From positions 25,980,599 through 26,044,598 of the forward strand of contig NC_088309.1 of NCBI RefSeq assembly GCF_910592395.1: a stretch of DNA of 64,000 bases. Reading direction: 5' to 3'. The position numbers were made by a program, and so were the translations under genes. The notes below the pieces were generated by a model. That model saw nothing but the letters and a program-made list of their open reading frames with translations, was not told where the DNA came from and made no database searches. The DNA comes from Lineus longissimus (lineage: Eukaryota; Nemertea; Pilidiophora; Heteronemertea; Lineidae). Position 1 is the stretch's first letter. Each line of letters opens with the position of its first letter. Shown here in pieces: positions 52,405 through 63,906 of this stretch.

Positions 52405-52843
52405 CTAAAGATTATTGATTGTAGTGAGCCAGGTTTAATGACCCAACTGTTATTAGCTCAGATTCGGTCCTCAAATTCGTTGATGTGGTCAGAACCAGGT
52501 TGGTTTCATTGTCAATAAGAGCCTCTCTCTAGTTCTAGTAGAGGTGTATGTAGAGTCTGAAATGCTGGCCTCTGAAACATGAAGTGACTGTCATCTTCCA
52601 CGCCAGGCAACAATTTGATCACTAATGCTTTTATCACCCTATCCAATAAGTGTAGTTACCACTGCTTTGAGAAAGAGACACTTTATATTGGCTTACTGTA
52701 ATTCGGTTAAAAATAACGCATTTCACAAGATGGGAAAGATATAAAACTCTTCTGGGGGTGGTGGGACTCCTCGTCCTTGGACTGGGTAAGCCGAGTATTG
52801 GCATGACAGTACAGTCTGGCTCACTCTGAATTCCTGCCTGGAC

Positions 52844-53065
52844 ATGGCATGTTCTGACCCCATGATCATGTCCATTGGCGATTACAATCCAAAGACTAAC
52901 AGGATTGTCGTCCGATCCAGAGACAGGAACAGGATTGACTCTGATCCAACAAGACATCACTCTGAATCCAATCTGTCTGATTTTATGTGGTTCCCACATT
53001 TGGCCCTCAACCAAGCAAAAGAAATTTTTAGACAGCAATTGATTACCGGTACCAAGAGGAAATAA
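52844..53065 (+). other. Unrecognised open frame, possibly a 3' exon
   Basis: Seventy-three codons with protein-like composition, including MSIGDYNPKTNRIVVRSRD and FMWFPHLALNQAKEIFRQQL, ending in TAA. An overlapping minus-strand frame of 144 codons exists, so the signal is ambiguous. No family was recognised and no partner exon found; could also be transposon-derived. Confidence 0.2.
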
Positions 53066-53954
53066 CATTATTTCCTTTTACTGGTAACTTTTTTGGGAAG
53101 AGGCAGTGGTCAAGGACAAGATGAATACTTTACGACCTTTGGTTCCGGATTCCCTAGAGTTTCACATTCATTTTACGCTCAGTCAAGCAACGCCATCAGT
53201 AAGATTTTACGAGCAGTAGTTACCGGGTGGTGGGCAGTTAGCTACTTCGTGTCAAGTTCTACCCGTTTTACGTTCGTTACCATGACAACCATGGAGCTTC
53301 CCACTTTCAAGACGCCAGTATAAAAGTTATTAGCATGCTGATGCTGAGGCTTTCACAGTAAACAGGATAACCTTGTTCCTTGGAAAGGATCTACTAGGGG
53401 GTTTTCATTAAGGTTGGTGTTGCGGGAACTACCAAGTGCCACCCACTGGTCTTAAGCAACGATATGATTCCATTGGGTTGCTGCTGGATTTCTTGCCAGA
53501 ACTAAAACCCATCACATGCAATTCCTAGACTTGTGAGAAAAATTAAAGACAAGAAGAAATATAGAGCTATAAGCATATTTATTTATTGCAGTTAGCAGAT
53601 AAAAAACTAAGCCTTCACGCCAGCATCCCCATATACATGTACATAATATAGCCGAAGAACATGTATCTCTCATGTAATGTCCTTCACAGAAATATAATTA
53701 AAGCATGTAATATAGTCCTCACTTCATAATCGGATTATAGTTTTAACTTGGGTAAATAGGTATTCTCTTATAAGCATAATCGTAGATATTTATAACAGAA
53801 AAAATATGTAAAATTCTAGAAAACTCCATCAAAAAAATCAATAAGGCAAGTCTTGGTGGCATCAATCTGGTCACTTCGATGTCTCCTAATTTTCCCGAAG
53901 TCTTGTTTTTTTGTTTGGACAAGGCAAATGGACTTTATATCCTTATAGCTATAG
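53066..53954. other. No gene seen
   Basis: Intergenic DNA with no conserved frame. Nothing supportable. Confidence 0.45.
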
Positions 53955-54136
53955 CTATAGTCCCACTGAGCTGCAGTCACAATTGACATTCCCTCTGCTT
54001 TACCGCTGTGTGAAAGGATTCGTACAACCTCCGCACAGAGTTGTACGTAGGTTGCGAGTAGAGTTGTGCGTTCGTAGGTTGCGTGTACCACTAAGGGATG
54101 GGAATTGTGATTCGGACTGTACACTTTTGACTATAG
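53955..54136. mobile_element. Short foldback/MITE-like element
   Basis: Both ends begin CTATAGTC when read inward. Inward of that, the left arm has TCACAATTGACATTCCCT and the right arm, on the opposite strand, TCACAATTCCCATCCC. The centre holds a direct repeat built on GTAGGTTGCG. It is preceded by CTATAG repeats. The structure fits a non-autonomous DNA transposon; the arms are diverged and the class is unknown. Confidence 0.45.
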
Positions 54137-54284
54137 GGTTTGGCTTGCATTACACAAAAGCTATGGCACACGTACTCGCTTGCGGTATAGCTAAGGAATG
54201 AAGGATCTGGTCAACTACAGCTTGGACAGACATATACTTATACAAATTACCTGTACACATAGTTATCTAAACACACCGTAAGCC

Positions 54285-54962
54285 AAAGTGACGGAGACAG
54301 TCTACCTGGGAGTTACCATTACCGACAATCTCCAATGGAAGAGGCATAATCGAGAAGGCAACCAGCTCTGCGGACCGGATACTAGGTTTCCTGTGGAGGA
54401 CAATGCTCAAATGCCCGAAACCACTGAGACCCAAGGTGTTGTCTTTAACAACAGACACTGCAAAACCATACAGCAAAGAATGACTCACCAACGGAGATGA
54501 CCCAGGAACTGAATTGGACCCCACTAGCCATCGAAAGGAAAGAGGCCCGGTTGGCGATGCTCTTTAAAGTCGTCCATGAAGAGATTGCCATCCCTAAAAC
54601 ATACCTCCCCCCAACAAAGGCAAGAGCCAGTGCCAGACAACACCACGACCAGCAATTCCAGAAAACCCAGGCATCAGTAGTTACTTTTAAATTCGTGTTC
54701 GTACCCAGAACATCAAACGAATGGAACGACCTACCACAAGATGTAGTTGCTGCCAAGAACCTGGCATGCGTTAAGGCCAAGCTGCGGGGTTACTTGAGGA
54801 AGTAGTAACATCAGACTTTTGTAAATATGGATATGTAAATATTGAATCGGAACCGTAAATTTGAGCATATTTTGGGATGTAAATCACCGACCAAAGTAGC
54901 GACGACCGAGTGACGTTATATTCCCTTGTGGAACTTTGTTGATAAATAAACCAGAACCAGAA
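54285..54962 (+). mobile_element. 3' end of a decayed LINE (CR1/L2/Jockey-like)
   Basis: A reverse-transcriptase C-terminal segment in broken frames: VYLGVTITDNLQWKRH, then after a frameshift a segment reading ATSSADRILGFLWRTMLKCP, then at 54497-54805 a frame with ELNWTPLAIERKEARLAMLF, FVPRTSNEWNDLPQ and KAKLRGYLRK. This order is usual for the end of non-LTR ORF2 proteins. A 3' tail ends with the short direct repeat ACCAGAACCAGAAC, as in CR1/L2-type elements. Frameshift and stops make it dead. Confidence 0.75.
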
Positions 54963-55094
54963 CAAAGTATTTATCCAATGATATGGTGAGACTACAGCAC
55001 TGCCCAAACGTAGGGTTTTTGTTAGTGCGCCCTGCAATTATAATGTAGAACCTCTCTATTAAGAGCATCCTAAGGACAGTCCAAGGCTGCTAAG

Positions 55095-55565
55095 GTCGAG
55101 GGGTGACACGGAACCTGCCTTGGCCCCATCGTATTCCTCTGTTACATCAATGACATCGTTGAAGGAATATCATCTCAAATCCGCCTTTTTGCTGATGACT
55201 TGCTTATCTACTTGCCAATCAGAAGCATGGCTGACCATCATACTCTGCAGGCAGACTTATCGAAGTTGGAGAAGTCGGCTGTAAGGTGGGACATGTACTT
55301 CAACGCCAAGAAATGTTACATTCTATCCACTGACCGAACAAGATCATCGTCATTCTTTTACTCCCTGTGCAATACAGTTTTAAAATCAGTTCCCCATAAC
55401 CCCTATACCTTGGAGCTATGCTTAGTGACGATCTCTCATTCACAAAACATATCAATATTACAGCAGCAAAAGCCAGCCGGACCCTCGGCTTTCTTTCAAG
55501 AAACCTCAAGCCTTGTCCATCTCGTTTAAAGGCAACAGCATTATATCACACTATGCCGCTCTACC
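55095..55565 (+). mobile_element. Second decayed LINE fragment, RT palm region
   Basis: Encodes a reverse-transcriptase core: GPIVFLCYINDIVEGI, then IRLFADDLLIY with the catalytic FADD (about 55189-55200), then YFNAKKCYILSTDR; after a frameshift, MLSDDLSFTKHINITAAKAS and LGFLSRNLKPCPSRLKA. It represents an earlier part of ORF2 than the fragment just upstream but also overlaps it in content, so the two are separate insertions of related elements. Inactive. Confidence 0.75.
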
Positions 55566-55851
55566 ATAGAATATACAACCTTCGATTCTTGTCACGCTGG
55601 TTGCAGCACATTGCAAATATGATGCAAGCAGCCCACACCTGTGCAGCAACTATCTACAAACTGAATCAGGAGATCACTCTATTAAGGACAGCACTTGTAA
55701 TTCCAAAGGGTGTCCGGGATAGAGAGATCCACCATGAAACGCATCTGTGTTTTACAGGTCATTTTGCACAAACTAAATCAGACTGCAGAGAGAAAGTCCA
55801 TTCATGACAGCACCAAACAATATTCCATCATTTGGCCAACACAGAGCCTTT

Positions 55852-58800
55852 CTAAGGCTGTTGTACAATAAGGAATTCTTTTGGGAAGGCCCCATCACCC
55901 CGATGTGTTGCTGCCTGCTTGAACTGAGGTGTGATCGGTCCAGCCAGCCTGGTGATGACAATTTCCTTCCTGGCCTGCACCTTTGCTTCAAGTTCTTGCT
56001 TTTGTTTTTCGGCCTCTAGCAACTTCACCGACGCTTCCTGAAAATACGTTTTGAGACTAGCATCATCACAATAACAAGTAGTAAGTTAACTAGAGCAGAG
56101 ACAAATCATAATTTAGAGTTGAAAACTCTTGGGGAGATGGTCCGTATGTCTATAAGAGATGATTGTCTCTGGGCAGGGAAAGATGAGACAAGTCTTTCCC
56201 AAAAGAAGGCTTCCGACTTGTAGGCATGCCGATCCACCGTCGTTGTGCTTATATCCATCCTTCACCGCCGATAACACCCCCCCCCCCCCCCCGATCGGCC
56301 GTCAGAAGGGCTGTTACTTTATCGGTAGTCTCCCTGCATTCCCTTCCTTTCCCACGCATCCTCTGTCGCGACAACACTAACAATACACTCACTCGTGGTT
56401 GTTGCACGAGACACACACTGAAAGCCATCATAATTGAAGACCAGGTGTTCAATGAGTAACGGCTCCACGGATGCTGACCTGACCCAAATACACAGTGCAT
56501 GTTGTATAGAAGAAGGGTAAACTGATCCGGAGGTTGGCACTATCAATTCAGGCCGTCATTCAATTACCTTGTGTCGAGCAATTTGATTGGCCAGCTGTTT
56601 ATGATGGTGCGTCCGACAGATTACCTGGCGGGAGTTATCGGCGGTGAAAGGAGGAGACTTTAGGACTGATATTCACCGCCGATAAGTCGGCATGCTTGTA
56701 GGAGACTGCCACCACCTTCCAGTGTTATCAGGAACTTTAGAACACAAGATACCTGTATTTCAATCTTACCTGGAGCCGTTCATCAGCTGCTCTCCGTTCA
56801 AGTTCCAGCTTCTCCAAATGTAATCGTTCTTGATTCAAGGCTGCCATCTGCTCTTGGCGAATTTGGCGCTCTTTCTCCAACATGGCTTCCTGCTCCTGCC
56901 GACTTTGCTCCACCTCTGCCCGCTTCTGTCTCTCTGCCTCTATCACTCTGTCCTGCTCAGCCTTCAATTTTTCCAGCTCCGCATGCACTTCATCAGCCTC
57001 TTTTCGTTCTAGTTCCATCTTCTCCAAACGAGACCGTTCTTGTTCCAAGGTGGCGGCCTGCTCTTGGCGTATTTGTCGTTCCTTCTCCAGCATGGCTTCT
57101 TGTTCTTGTCGACTCTGCTCTAGCACTGCTCGTCTTTGCTTCTCAGCTTCTATCACCTCGTCCTGTTGAGCCTTCAATCGTTCTAGCTCAAAACGTGCCT
57201 GCTGCTCTTCTTCTAACAGTCTGAAATTTTTAAATGAATACAAGTCAACTTATGTAATCTCAAAAAATCATACCAAATCTTGAGTTCAAAATTCGCCTAT
57301 TTCCATTTCCTGGTAGTGGGGCACTGTTGTGAGGGTGGCCAGCTGACTTATGGGGTTAGCCTTTGAAGTTTCCCAGAAATCAGGGAGTCATGATGTTGAA
57401 ATCAATAGAAGCTGACCCTATAACTCACCAAAGTTCAGGCATTTCACAAGAGGCGAATTGGTTCTGACTAGAAACCACGTTGACCCAACCACTTACTGTT
57501 CTTTCAGCGCTCTGACAACCTCCTCGTCTTTCTTTGCCTGTCTCTCATCTTCCAGCATCTTCTGTAGCTGAAGTTGCATCTCCTCCAGTTCTTTCCTCCG
57601 CTCTTCCTCAGCTTCTCGATGGGCCAACTCCTCTTCATACCGGGCCTGGGCATCTGCGATTTCCTGAAATATGAAAGATGATTTTTAAAAACGCAATTCC
57701 ATTCCTGCCCAGCCCCAACTGGACAAGGGTAACCCCCTACCCTTACACTCATGACTTGTCTCATCCTAGTCTTACCACTTTCCTTGGTTGTGGGCACGCT
57801 AGTGAAGAAAACTTGAGTCAATGACAGGCAAAATGACTGCTTTACTTGACAGGTGGGGATACCTCATTTACGACAACTTAGGTGTTTAGGAAAGGCATGT
57901 ACCTGTTTCTGAGCTTCGAGCTCATGTGCCTGATTCATCAGTCTCTCCTCCATCTCTTGCTTCCTCTGGGCCTCCTCACGTAGTAGCTTCCTCTTCTCTA
58001 CTCGTTCAGCCCGACGCTTCTCAAGCATAGACTTCTGATACGAAACTTCCCTCTTTGTGTGACCAATGGCTTCTTGCAGCGCTAGAAAATGACAGACTAT
58101 CTACAAAAACCAAACTTCCTTTTGACTCTTGTAGTGTACATGGGTTTTGGTTGCACATTACTTTGCAGAGGCAGTCCCACCCAGGTGCCTTAAATGTAAT
58201 ATCCACTTTGGAGTTCATACGATATTCTTACCCATGAATACAGCAACAACGCTCACAAAGGGTGAAGAGGGCCAAAGCATCAACCAGAGCCAAGTCGGCC
58301 TAGACACTCTTTATCGGGATTTCTGCTCATGCCCCCCCCCCCTTCTCGCTAAACACGGCCCTGCATGCAGTAAAAAGATGTAATTACCAGTGATCCATTC
58401 ATTCTTTGTCTTAAGATCCTTAGTACTCAACTCGAATGGACGACTTTCTGAGACCAGTAGAAACCTGTTTGGTTTGCCCCCTGTTTTGTCATTTAGTGCC
58501 TGGAAAAAATACCGGTAAGGTCTTTTATTAAGGCTGAACTGAATGAACAGCAGTTCCTCAAGGGCGACTCTCCGGAGGTAAATGAACGTCATGAATTTGG
58601 AACATACAGACCCTGAATCAAGGCTGGCTCCTGATTTGATCTGTCCAGCAGAGTAAGTGAAGAAGAAAACATTCTTTGAGTGAAGTCCGCTTCAATTCCT
58701 TTCTTGTCTTGTCCTCACTTCCCGAGTGACTTTTAGTGTGTTGTTTCGCCAGCAATTCACTGTACTTAGCGAATTGGTGAATCAAATTGTCTGACTGTAT

Positions 58801-60464
58801 TGTCTCTATCTTGTCAGACTGTACAGCTGACAGGCATGGAGAGTTTTACAGTAATGTCAAAACTCAGACAAAATTGACATCACCTCTCAATAACCCAATG
58901 ACATTGAGTGCCACATAGCGACTGCTGAAGGTTTTGCTGGTACCCTATTCACTTCACAACTTCATTTAGCAATAAGCCCGACATGGATTCCACTTACTTC
59001 GATCTTACACGTTGATAGAATGGGCACCTCACCCTTCGTCTCCCTCTCATCCTCTCCCGTATAGTAAGTCAGTGAGTTGGGGGTCAAAACGAACCATCTC
59101 TCTTTCCAAGAACCAACAATGTGACCTTTCTTAGTCAGCCAGCCCTGAAACAAACATGGAGGAAACTGACAATTGAGAAATTTCCTGACCCATTTTGCGA
59201 TATCCATTCATTTATTTAAGTTCCTAACTGGACTCGAGACATCGAAATTTATTGCGAATCTTATATCTTACCTTTTTTATGACATCATCCATCATCTCTT
59301 TGAACAGACTGTCAACAATATGCGACACAGCGCTTGCTCCCACATCCTTAAGGTAACCCACCTCCAAAGCATCCAAGAACAGCTGAAAGCTACACGACTT
59401 CGGCGCATAATTCGCTGGTTCACTTCCTGAACTTTGACGGACCTGTGCTATGTTCTGACTGTCCCAAGCCTTACCAAGAGAATGCATGAGTTTCTGATAC
59501 AAAATCTCAACTTCCTCAAAGTCTATGGCGAGTGGAAGAATCAACTCATTCTTCTCATTACACTCCACTAAAAGATTAAAAACTTTCCATAATTTAAATG
59601 CGTCCTTGTCACGAATATTCATCGAATCTTTGTCTTTGTTGCGATACTTTCTCGCGCACAGCATCCAGCAGACGTCATCGACTTTGTTGAAGTTTGCATT
59701 CCCAGATTGTACATCTACTGCATCAAAGACGACCATTGCTAAGAATTCAAGATAGTCCTTGCTGGAGACGGATGTATCTTTGACGTAGATATCAAGTTGT
59801 TCCTCGGCGCCAGTGTAGCCGAGGGAATTTGAGATGTTGTGGGTCAAGACCTGGAATCAAGGAAGAAACGTAGCAAAATAGGCCTACTGGAAATGAATAG
59901 ATAGAAACAACTCTCAAAACATTTTCAAAAACTTGTTAATTAATCAGTTTGCAAATTTGATTCAAGTAGGTCTACGGAAAAACAAATGTGTAGGTTATTT
60001 GAATAAAAATGATAACCAAAAAACAGGACTCAACATGAATTCAGGGCATGTCTAAATGAGGAAGTATCAACTTTTTAGACAGGTATTATTAATGTTCTGA
60101 CCTGACATGTATCGGGCACATTATCAAAATATCTTGATGATAAGAACTACTGGAAGCCATCTTTTCACTCAAGAATTTAAGTTAAGGTTTTGAAACTTAA
60201 ACTTGGCTGCTCAAGTAAAGGACATCTATGGGCTGCCTAACACATTCATACACATGTTGTAATCTTACAACTTTGTTGGAAATGTCTAATCCCTGTCAAT
60301 AAATCTTATTTAAAGGTCTATTTTAAGACTATGATAAGTAGGCCTACTATCATGAAAACTCTACTAACCTTGAGTTGAGTTTTGGGCACAACTCCCAACC
60401 CCTGTTCATCTAAAGCGTTAAAAGCATGCCAAATACATTTCCTCTTTTCCTGAAATGCTGCCAT
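55852..60464 (-). CDS. SWAP70: SWAP70/DEF6 family PH-domain coiled-coil protein
   Basis: Phosphoinositide-binding regulator that acts on Rac and actin at the cell cortex. Eight exons on the minus strand: 60369-60464, 59272-59850, 58998-59144, 58388-58499, 57903-58081, 57497-57663, 56770-57220, 55852-56037. CDS 1917 nt, 638 residues (human SWAP70 585, DEF6 631). N-terminal EF-hand-like module starts MAAFQEKRKCIWHAFNALDE. PH domain 226-312: GWLTKKGHIVGSWKERWFVL, then FELSTKDLKTKNEWI. Residues 313-600 are almost continuous coiled coil. Residues 438-507 and 508-577 are a 74% identical tandem duplication lying wholly in exon 7. The C-terminus is short (ITRLAGPITPQFKQ...LIVQQP). A single ancestral-type copy; I cannot assign it to SWAP70 versus DEF6. 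An upstream in-frame ATG would add about 19 residues; the chosen one matches the family start. Confidence 0.95.
56277..56292 (+). repeat. Poly-C run (16 C) in a SWAP70 intron
   Basis: Uninterrupted C run in the last intron of SWAP70. It is a G run on the coding strand of that gene. A second, 11-C run lies at 58332-58342 in another intron. Confidence 0.8.
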
Positions 60465-62029
60465 TTTCACAGCAGTTTGGTCGCAAATGTTATTCAGGTT
60501 CATATCTATAGAATAAGCCACTATAAAAGAAATCCTATTACAAATGCTTCCTATTGAATCACATTCGGGTGAATATCCTGACCTAATTGGACAGATAGAG
60601 CTCTTTAACGTGAAGTTTCAATACCTTGCCCTCAGTTAATTCATCCTGGTGTTATACATTATTTATCACACTGATATCAGTCATTGGGGTGAGGTTAAGG
60701 CCTTAAATGTTTAGGCCTATATCCTGTTATTTACCACATAAGAACTATTCTGTTAGGTCTACATTTAGCTAGGCCTACTCGTATTTATTTAAGGACATCT
60801 AGTTTCGCTTGATATTGATTATCTTCTGTCCATGATATTTGACCCCCATCAACATCGAAAACTTTGGCAAGTATACTTGTCGAACTAATTTTGTAAGCTA
60901 TCAGTGGTGTTAGCGTCGAATGAAACCAGACCGAACGTCAAGCATTCTAACCGCTGAAGCACAGAGGTTTTCATGTTTGAGTGGAGATTTGCTTCGCCTT
61001 TGTTAGCCAGGCTCTGGCGATATGAACCTTGTGTGAAATAGAGCAACATTTTTATTTCACACAAGCTTCAGGTCACCAATTCGTTGAGACTTTCTTGTGT
61101 GGTTGCCACTTTGATGGAGGACCTGCCAGCAATAAATTATATTTATTTTTAATCAAACATTGCCTTGGCTGGTTCGCACTCTTTTTTTGTGGGAAAATCC
61201 ATGTTTTAATTACATTGTGCCAGCTTATAAAGGTGAGGAATTTGTCAGCACTTCTGCCAAGAAATTTGAAGGGAAAATCATGGTGAGCATGGTAAATCTG
61301 AGATCGTTTTCGTAAGGGCTTGTTTGTTAATTGATAGACAGGGATTACCTCATTAATTGCTGAGTTACCTACACAAAATTGCCGAATAATTACAATGGCT
61401 AATTACGGTCATGCCCGGCCATGCAAGCCTCAAGCTGGATGACTCGATGACAATTAAAGTAGACATTTTGGGCTTGATTTTAAATGATATCAACTAACAG
61501 AATTTCGGTCGATTTTGAAATAACGCGATCTTTTTCTAGATATTCTCGGGACTCTCACAGGCAGTATATCAACACGGCCCCTTTATTGTGTCAAATTCTG
61601 ACAAGTCTCATGAAAACGCTCATAAAACAATTTAGAATCATTAGAACTTTTTCAAATTCACTTATGACATTGACAAGATATAGGGCTACACTTCTGCAAA
61701 GTTTGATGGAACTCCCAGCGTTGATTTTTTTAAAATCACTATCGCAGATTTTTAAATTGTGTCCTGAGCCCGCTCCTGGCTCCGCTGTCGTTGGCCATCC
61801 GTACTACATAGTACGCACATGAAACGTCCGCACAGGAGTAATGTCGCGAGATTTGTACTTATCGGTCCTGGAAGGTAAGTAAGTTTGAAGAAAAACTGTA
61901 ATCGGCAACGGTTCGTCATGGAATAATTCGTCCACGGAAAATTTCTACCCCAGGACGCAGCCCAGGACGGGTAATTTGTAATTTTAAGTTATCGCGTAGT
62001 TCCACTTTTTTAGCTCAGATGGCGCAAGC
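60465..62029. other. Upstream of SWAP70; no gene seen
   Basis: Should contain the SWAP70 promoter just above 60464, but no diagnostic motif stands out. Includes a copy of the dispersed repeat also found at 11220-11272 (here 61279-61318). A 112-codon frame at 61484 has no similarity that I recognise. Confidence 0.45.
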
Positions 62030-62320
62030 TGGGGTCCTGTAAAAATCATGGGCATACCTGAGGCTGATGAGGAAACTCACGAAATTCTACAGGGTGGCGG
62101 CCCAGAAAGGTTTTCCCTTGAAAAAAAAAGAATTCTATTGTGTATCCATATGAGGGAAAATAACTCTCGGCCACCCCAAGGCCACCCTGTAGTACATGAA
62201 CTTGTCATCCTGTTCAAAGACATCGGAGCGAAAGTGAAAAACGAGGACATTTCTGTTTTCCACCGCAACGGGCCTGTGTATTTTACCGTCGCTCTATATT
62301 GTTACCTGCAGAAATGACTT
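62030..62320 (+). mobile_element. LINE ORF1-like remnant
   Basis: The open frame from 62048 begins in the context VKIMGIPEADEETHEIL and continues VHELVILFKDIGAKVKNEDI then SVFHRNG. The GIPE...DE and L-IG-V---DIS--HR patterns are typical of L1-type ORF1 proteins. The frame stops soon after, so it is a truncated piece with no ORF2 following. Confidence 0.5.
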
Positions 62321-62720
62321 TCGGCCATTAAGACAGTAGTACCTTTTGACAGATAGTTGAACATTTGAATTTGTCCCAAACATTTCAAATGCTAGATTGA
62401 ATATTTCACAATCAGTGGTTGTTTGTACATTTCATCATTGGTGTCCGTTCATAATCCAAGAAAAAATTTGACACGTCCTTCCTGTGCTGGTCGTTCAAAT
62501 TGCAGTAGCCCGTTGATGATGTATTTTAACGTGGCGTTAAGTTGATTGGACTTAACTGCATGAGGTAACGCCTAGTAAGTGTATTGACTTTGTTGGCAAC
62601 CAGCGGTTCCTGTGAAGAACAATCAGGCCGAAGTGTGTTGTCGCACCACTTTCGCTGTCACAGTCACATCAACATTATCAGGATGATCAGGTCACGGATC
62701 GCCGATACTTCAGGGGAGTC

Positions 62721-62734
62721 GGGGGGGGGGGGGG
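62721..62734 (+). repeat. Poly-G run (14 G)
   Basis: Mononucleotide G tract in otherwise unremarkable intergenic DNA. Confidence 0.8.
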
Positions 62735-63110
62735 AACTCTGGTGTAAAAGCAGAAAATTTCCCCTGGAAAAAGTGTCCGGGACTATTGTATTTTGTCGGA
62801 TTACGCTATAAATGGTTCTGTACTAGATGCCATGACCGCCAATAGCTCCAGATTAAAGTGAGTGATAGAATGCTTGGTTCCCGGACATTCTATCCCCGAC
62901 TGTAGAAACTCCCAGAAAAAGTTGTAAATTCTACTCTAATAATTTATTGTTTAATAAAGATATCATAAACAAGATCGTGATATTTTTTATCCTCTTCTCC
63001 TCGGTGACCCTGCCATAGACGTCGCCAATTTGATTGGCCCATCATAAAGTTATGGAACGACACTTGATTAGACGGCGTTCCGTCCTCTCAATCCGCGGCG
63101 CCGTGTACAT

Positions 63111-63704
63111 GGGCACTATCTAAAACCACATACCCAAACCCACATACCCACATGCCAATTTTTTCCAGGTGGGGCAATCCAATGACGGTTGAAGCTTTTT
63201 CCTCACAACTTGAAATATCGAAAAATTTCACCTTTAACAAAAGCGGCAGACTCCCCTTAACAGAAGTTTTTGACAGTGGCGCCCTCTAAGGTCGAAAGCT
63301 CGACAGATTTTCAAGTTCAAAATAACGTTTTGATTCACCTTTAACAGTTTCATCCGGTGGCGCCCTCTAAGATTGAAATATCGACATATTTCCCTTTTAC
63401 ACTAGAAAGTGACGGTGGTGCCCTCTAGGATTCAAATATCACCGTACTCCCCCTTTATATCGACAGATATTCCCATTTGGCAGAGTACCACATCCGGTGG
63501 AAATATCGACAAATTTCCCCTTTAACAACAGACTTCTCCTTCACATAAGTTACTGGCGGTGGCTAAGTAAGTTACTAAGGTGGAAAGGTCGACAGATTTT
63601 CCTTTAACAATAGTTGTGAAGAAAAAGCTTTAACTGTCATTGGATTGCCCCACCTGGAAAAAATTGGCATGTGGGTATGTGGTATGTGGTTTTAGGTACT
63701 GCCC
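63111..63704. mobile_element. Non-autonomous DNA element with ~90-bp terminal inverted repeats
   Basis: The left arm (63111 to about 63210) and the reverse complement of the right arm (about 63613-63704) match nearly base for base: both read GGGCA-T--C then TAAAACCACATAC, GCCAATTTTTTCCAGGTGGG and CAATCCAATGAC. Between them are degenerate direct units built on GGTGGCGCCCTCTAAG and TATCGACAGATTT. No coding capacity. The exact ends and target-site duplication are not certain. Confidence 0.85.
63277..63600. repeat. Internal subrepeats of the inverted-repeat element
   Basis: About five diverged units start near 63277, 63356, 63413, 63491 and 63552. Full units contain GTGGCGCCCTCTAAG followed by a TCGACAGATTT-like block; spacing is roughly 60-80 bp. 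Confidence 0.65.
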
Positions 63705-63859
63705 CAATAACCACACCGACAGTCACACCCTTCTTGACCACCAAGGTTTTAGCATCGTATCAAGATATAACCCCGGCTATGTTTAAAGGGAGTACAAGGG
63801 AGTATAGACCATGAGGTTCAGGATGCACGAAATGTTCTCGCCTGATAATGTCATATTGT

Positions 63860-63906
63860 CCCAGTGGCATCCCAGTGGCATCCCAGTGGCCTCCCAGTGG
63901 CCTCCC
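63860..63906. repeat. 11-bp minisatellite, four copies
   Basis: CCCAGTGGCAT, twice, then CCCAGTGGCCT, twice, then a partial CCC. The pairwise pattern shows two rounds of duplication. Confidence 0.9.

Noticed and set aside
56830-57169. Cys/Ser-rich plus-strand frames opposite SWAP70 exon 7
   Set aside because: Antisense shadows of the Glu/Gln/Arg-rich coiled-coil exon.
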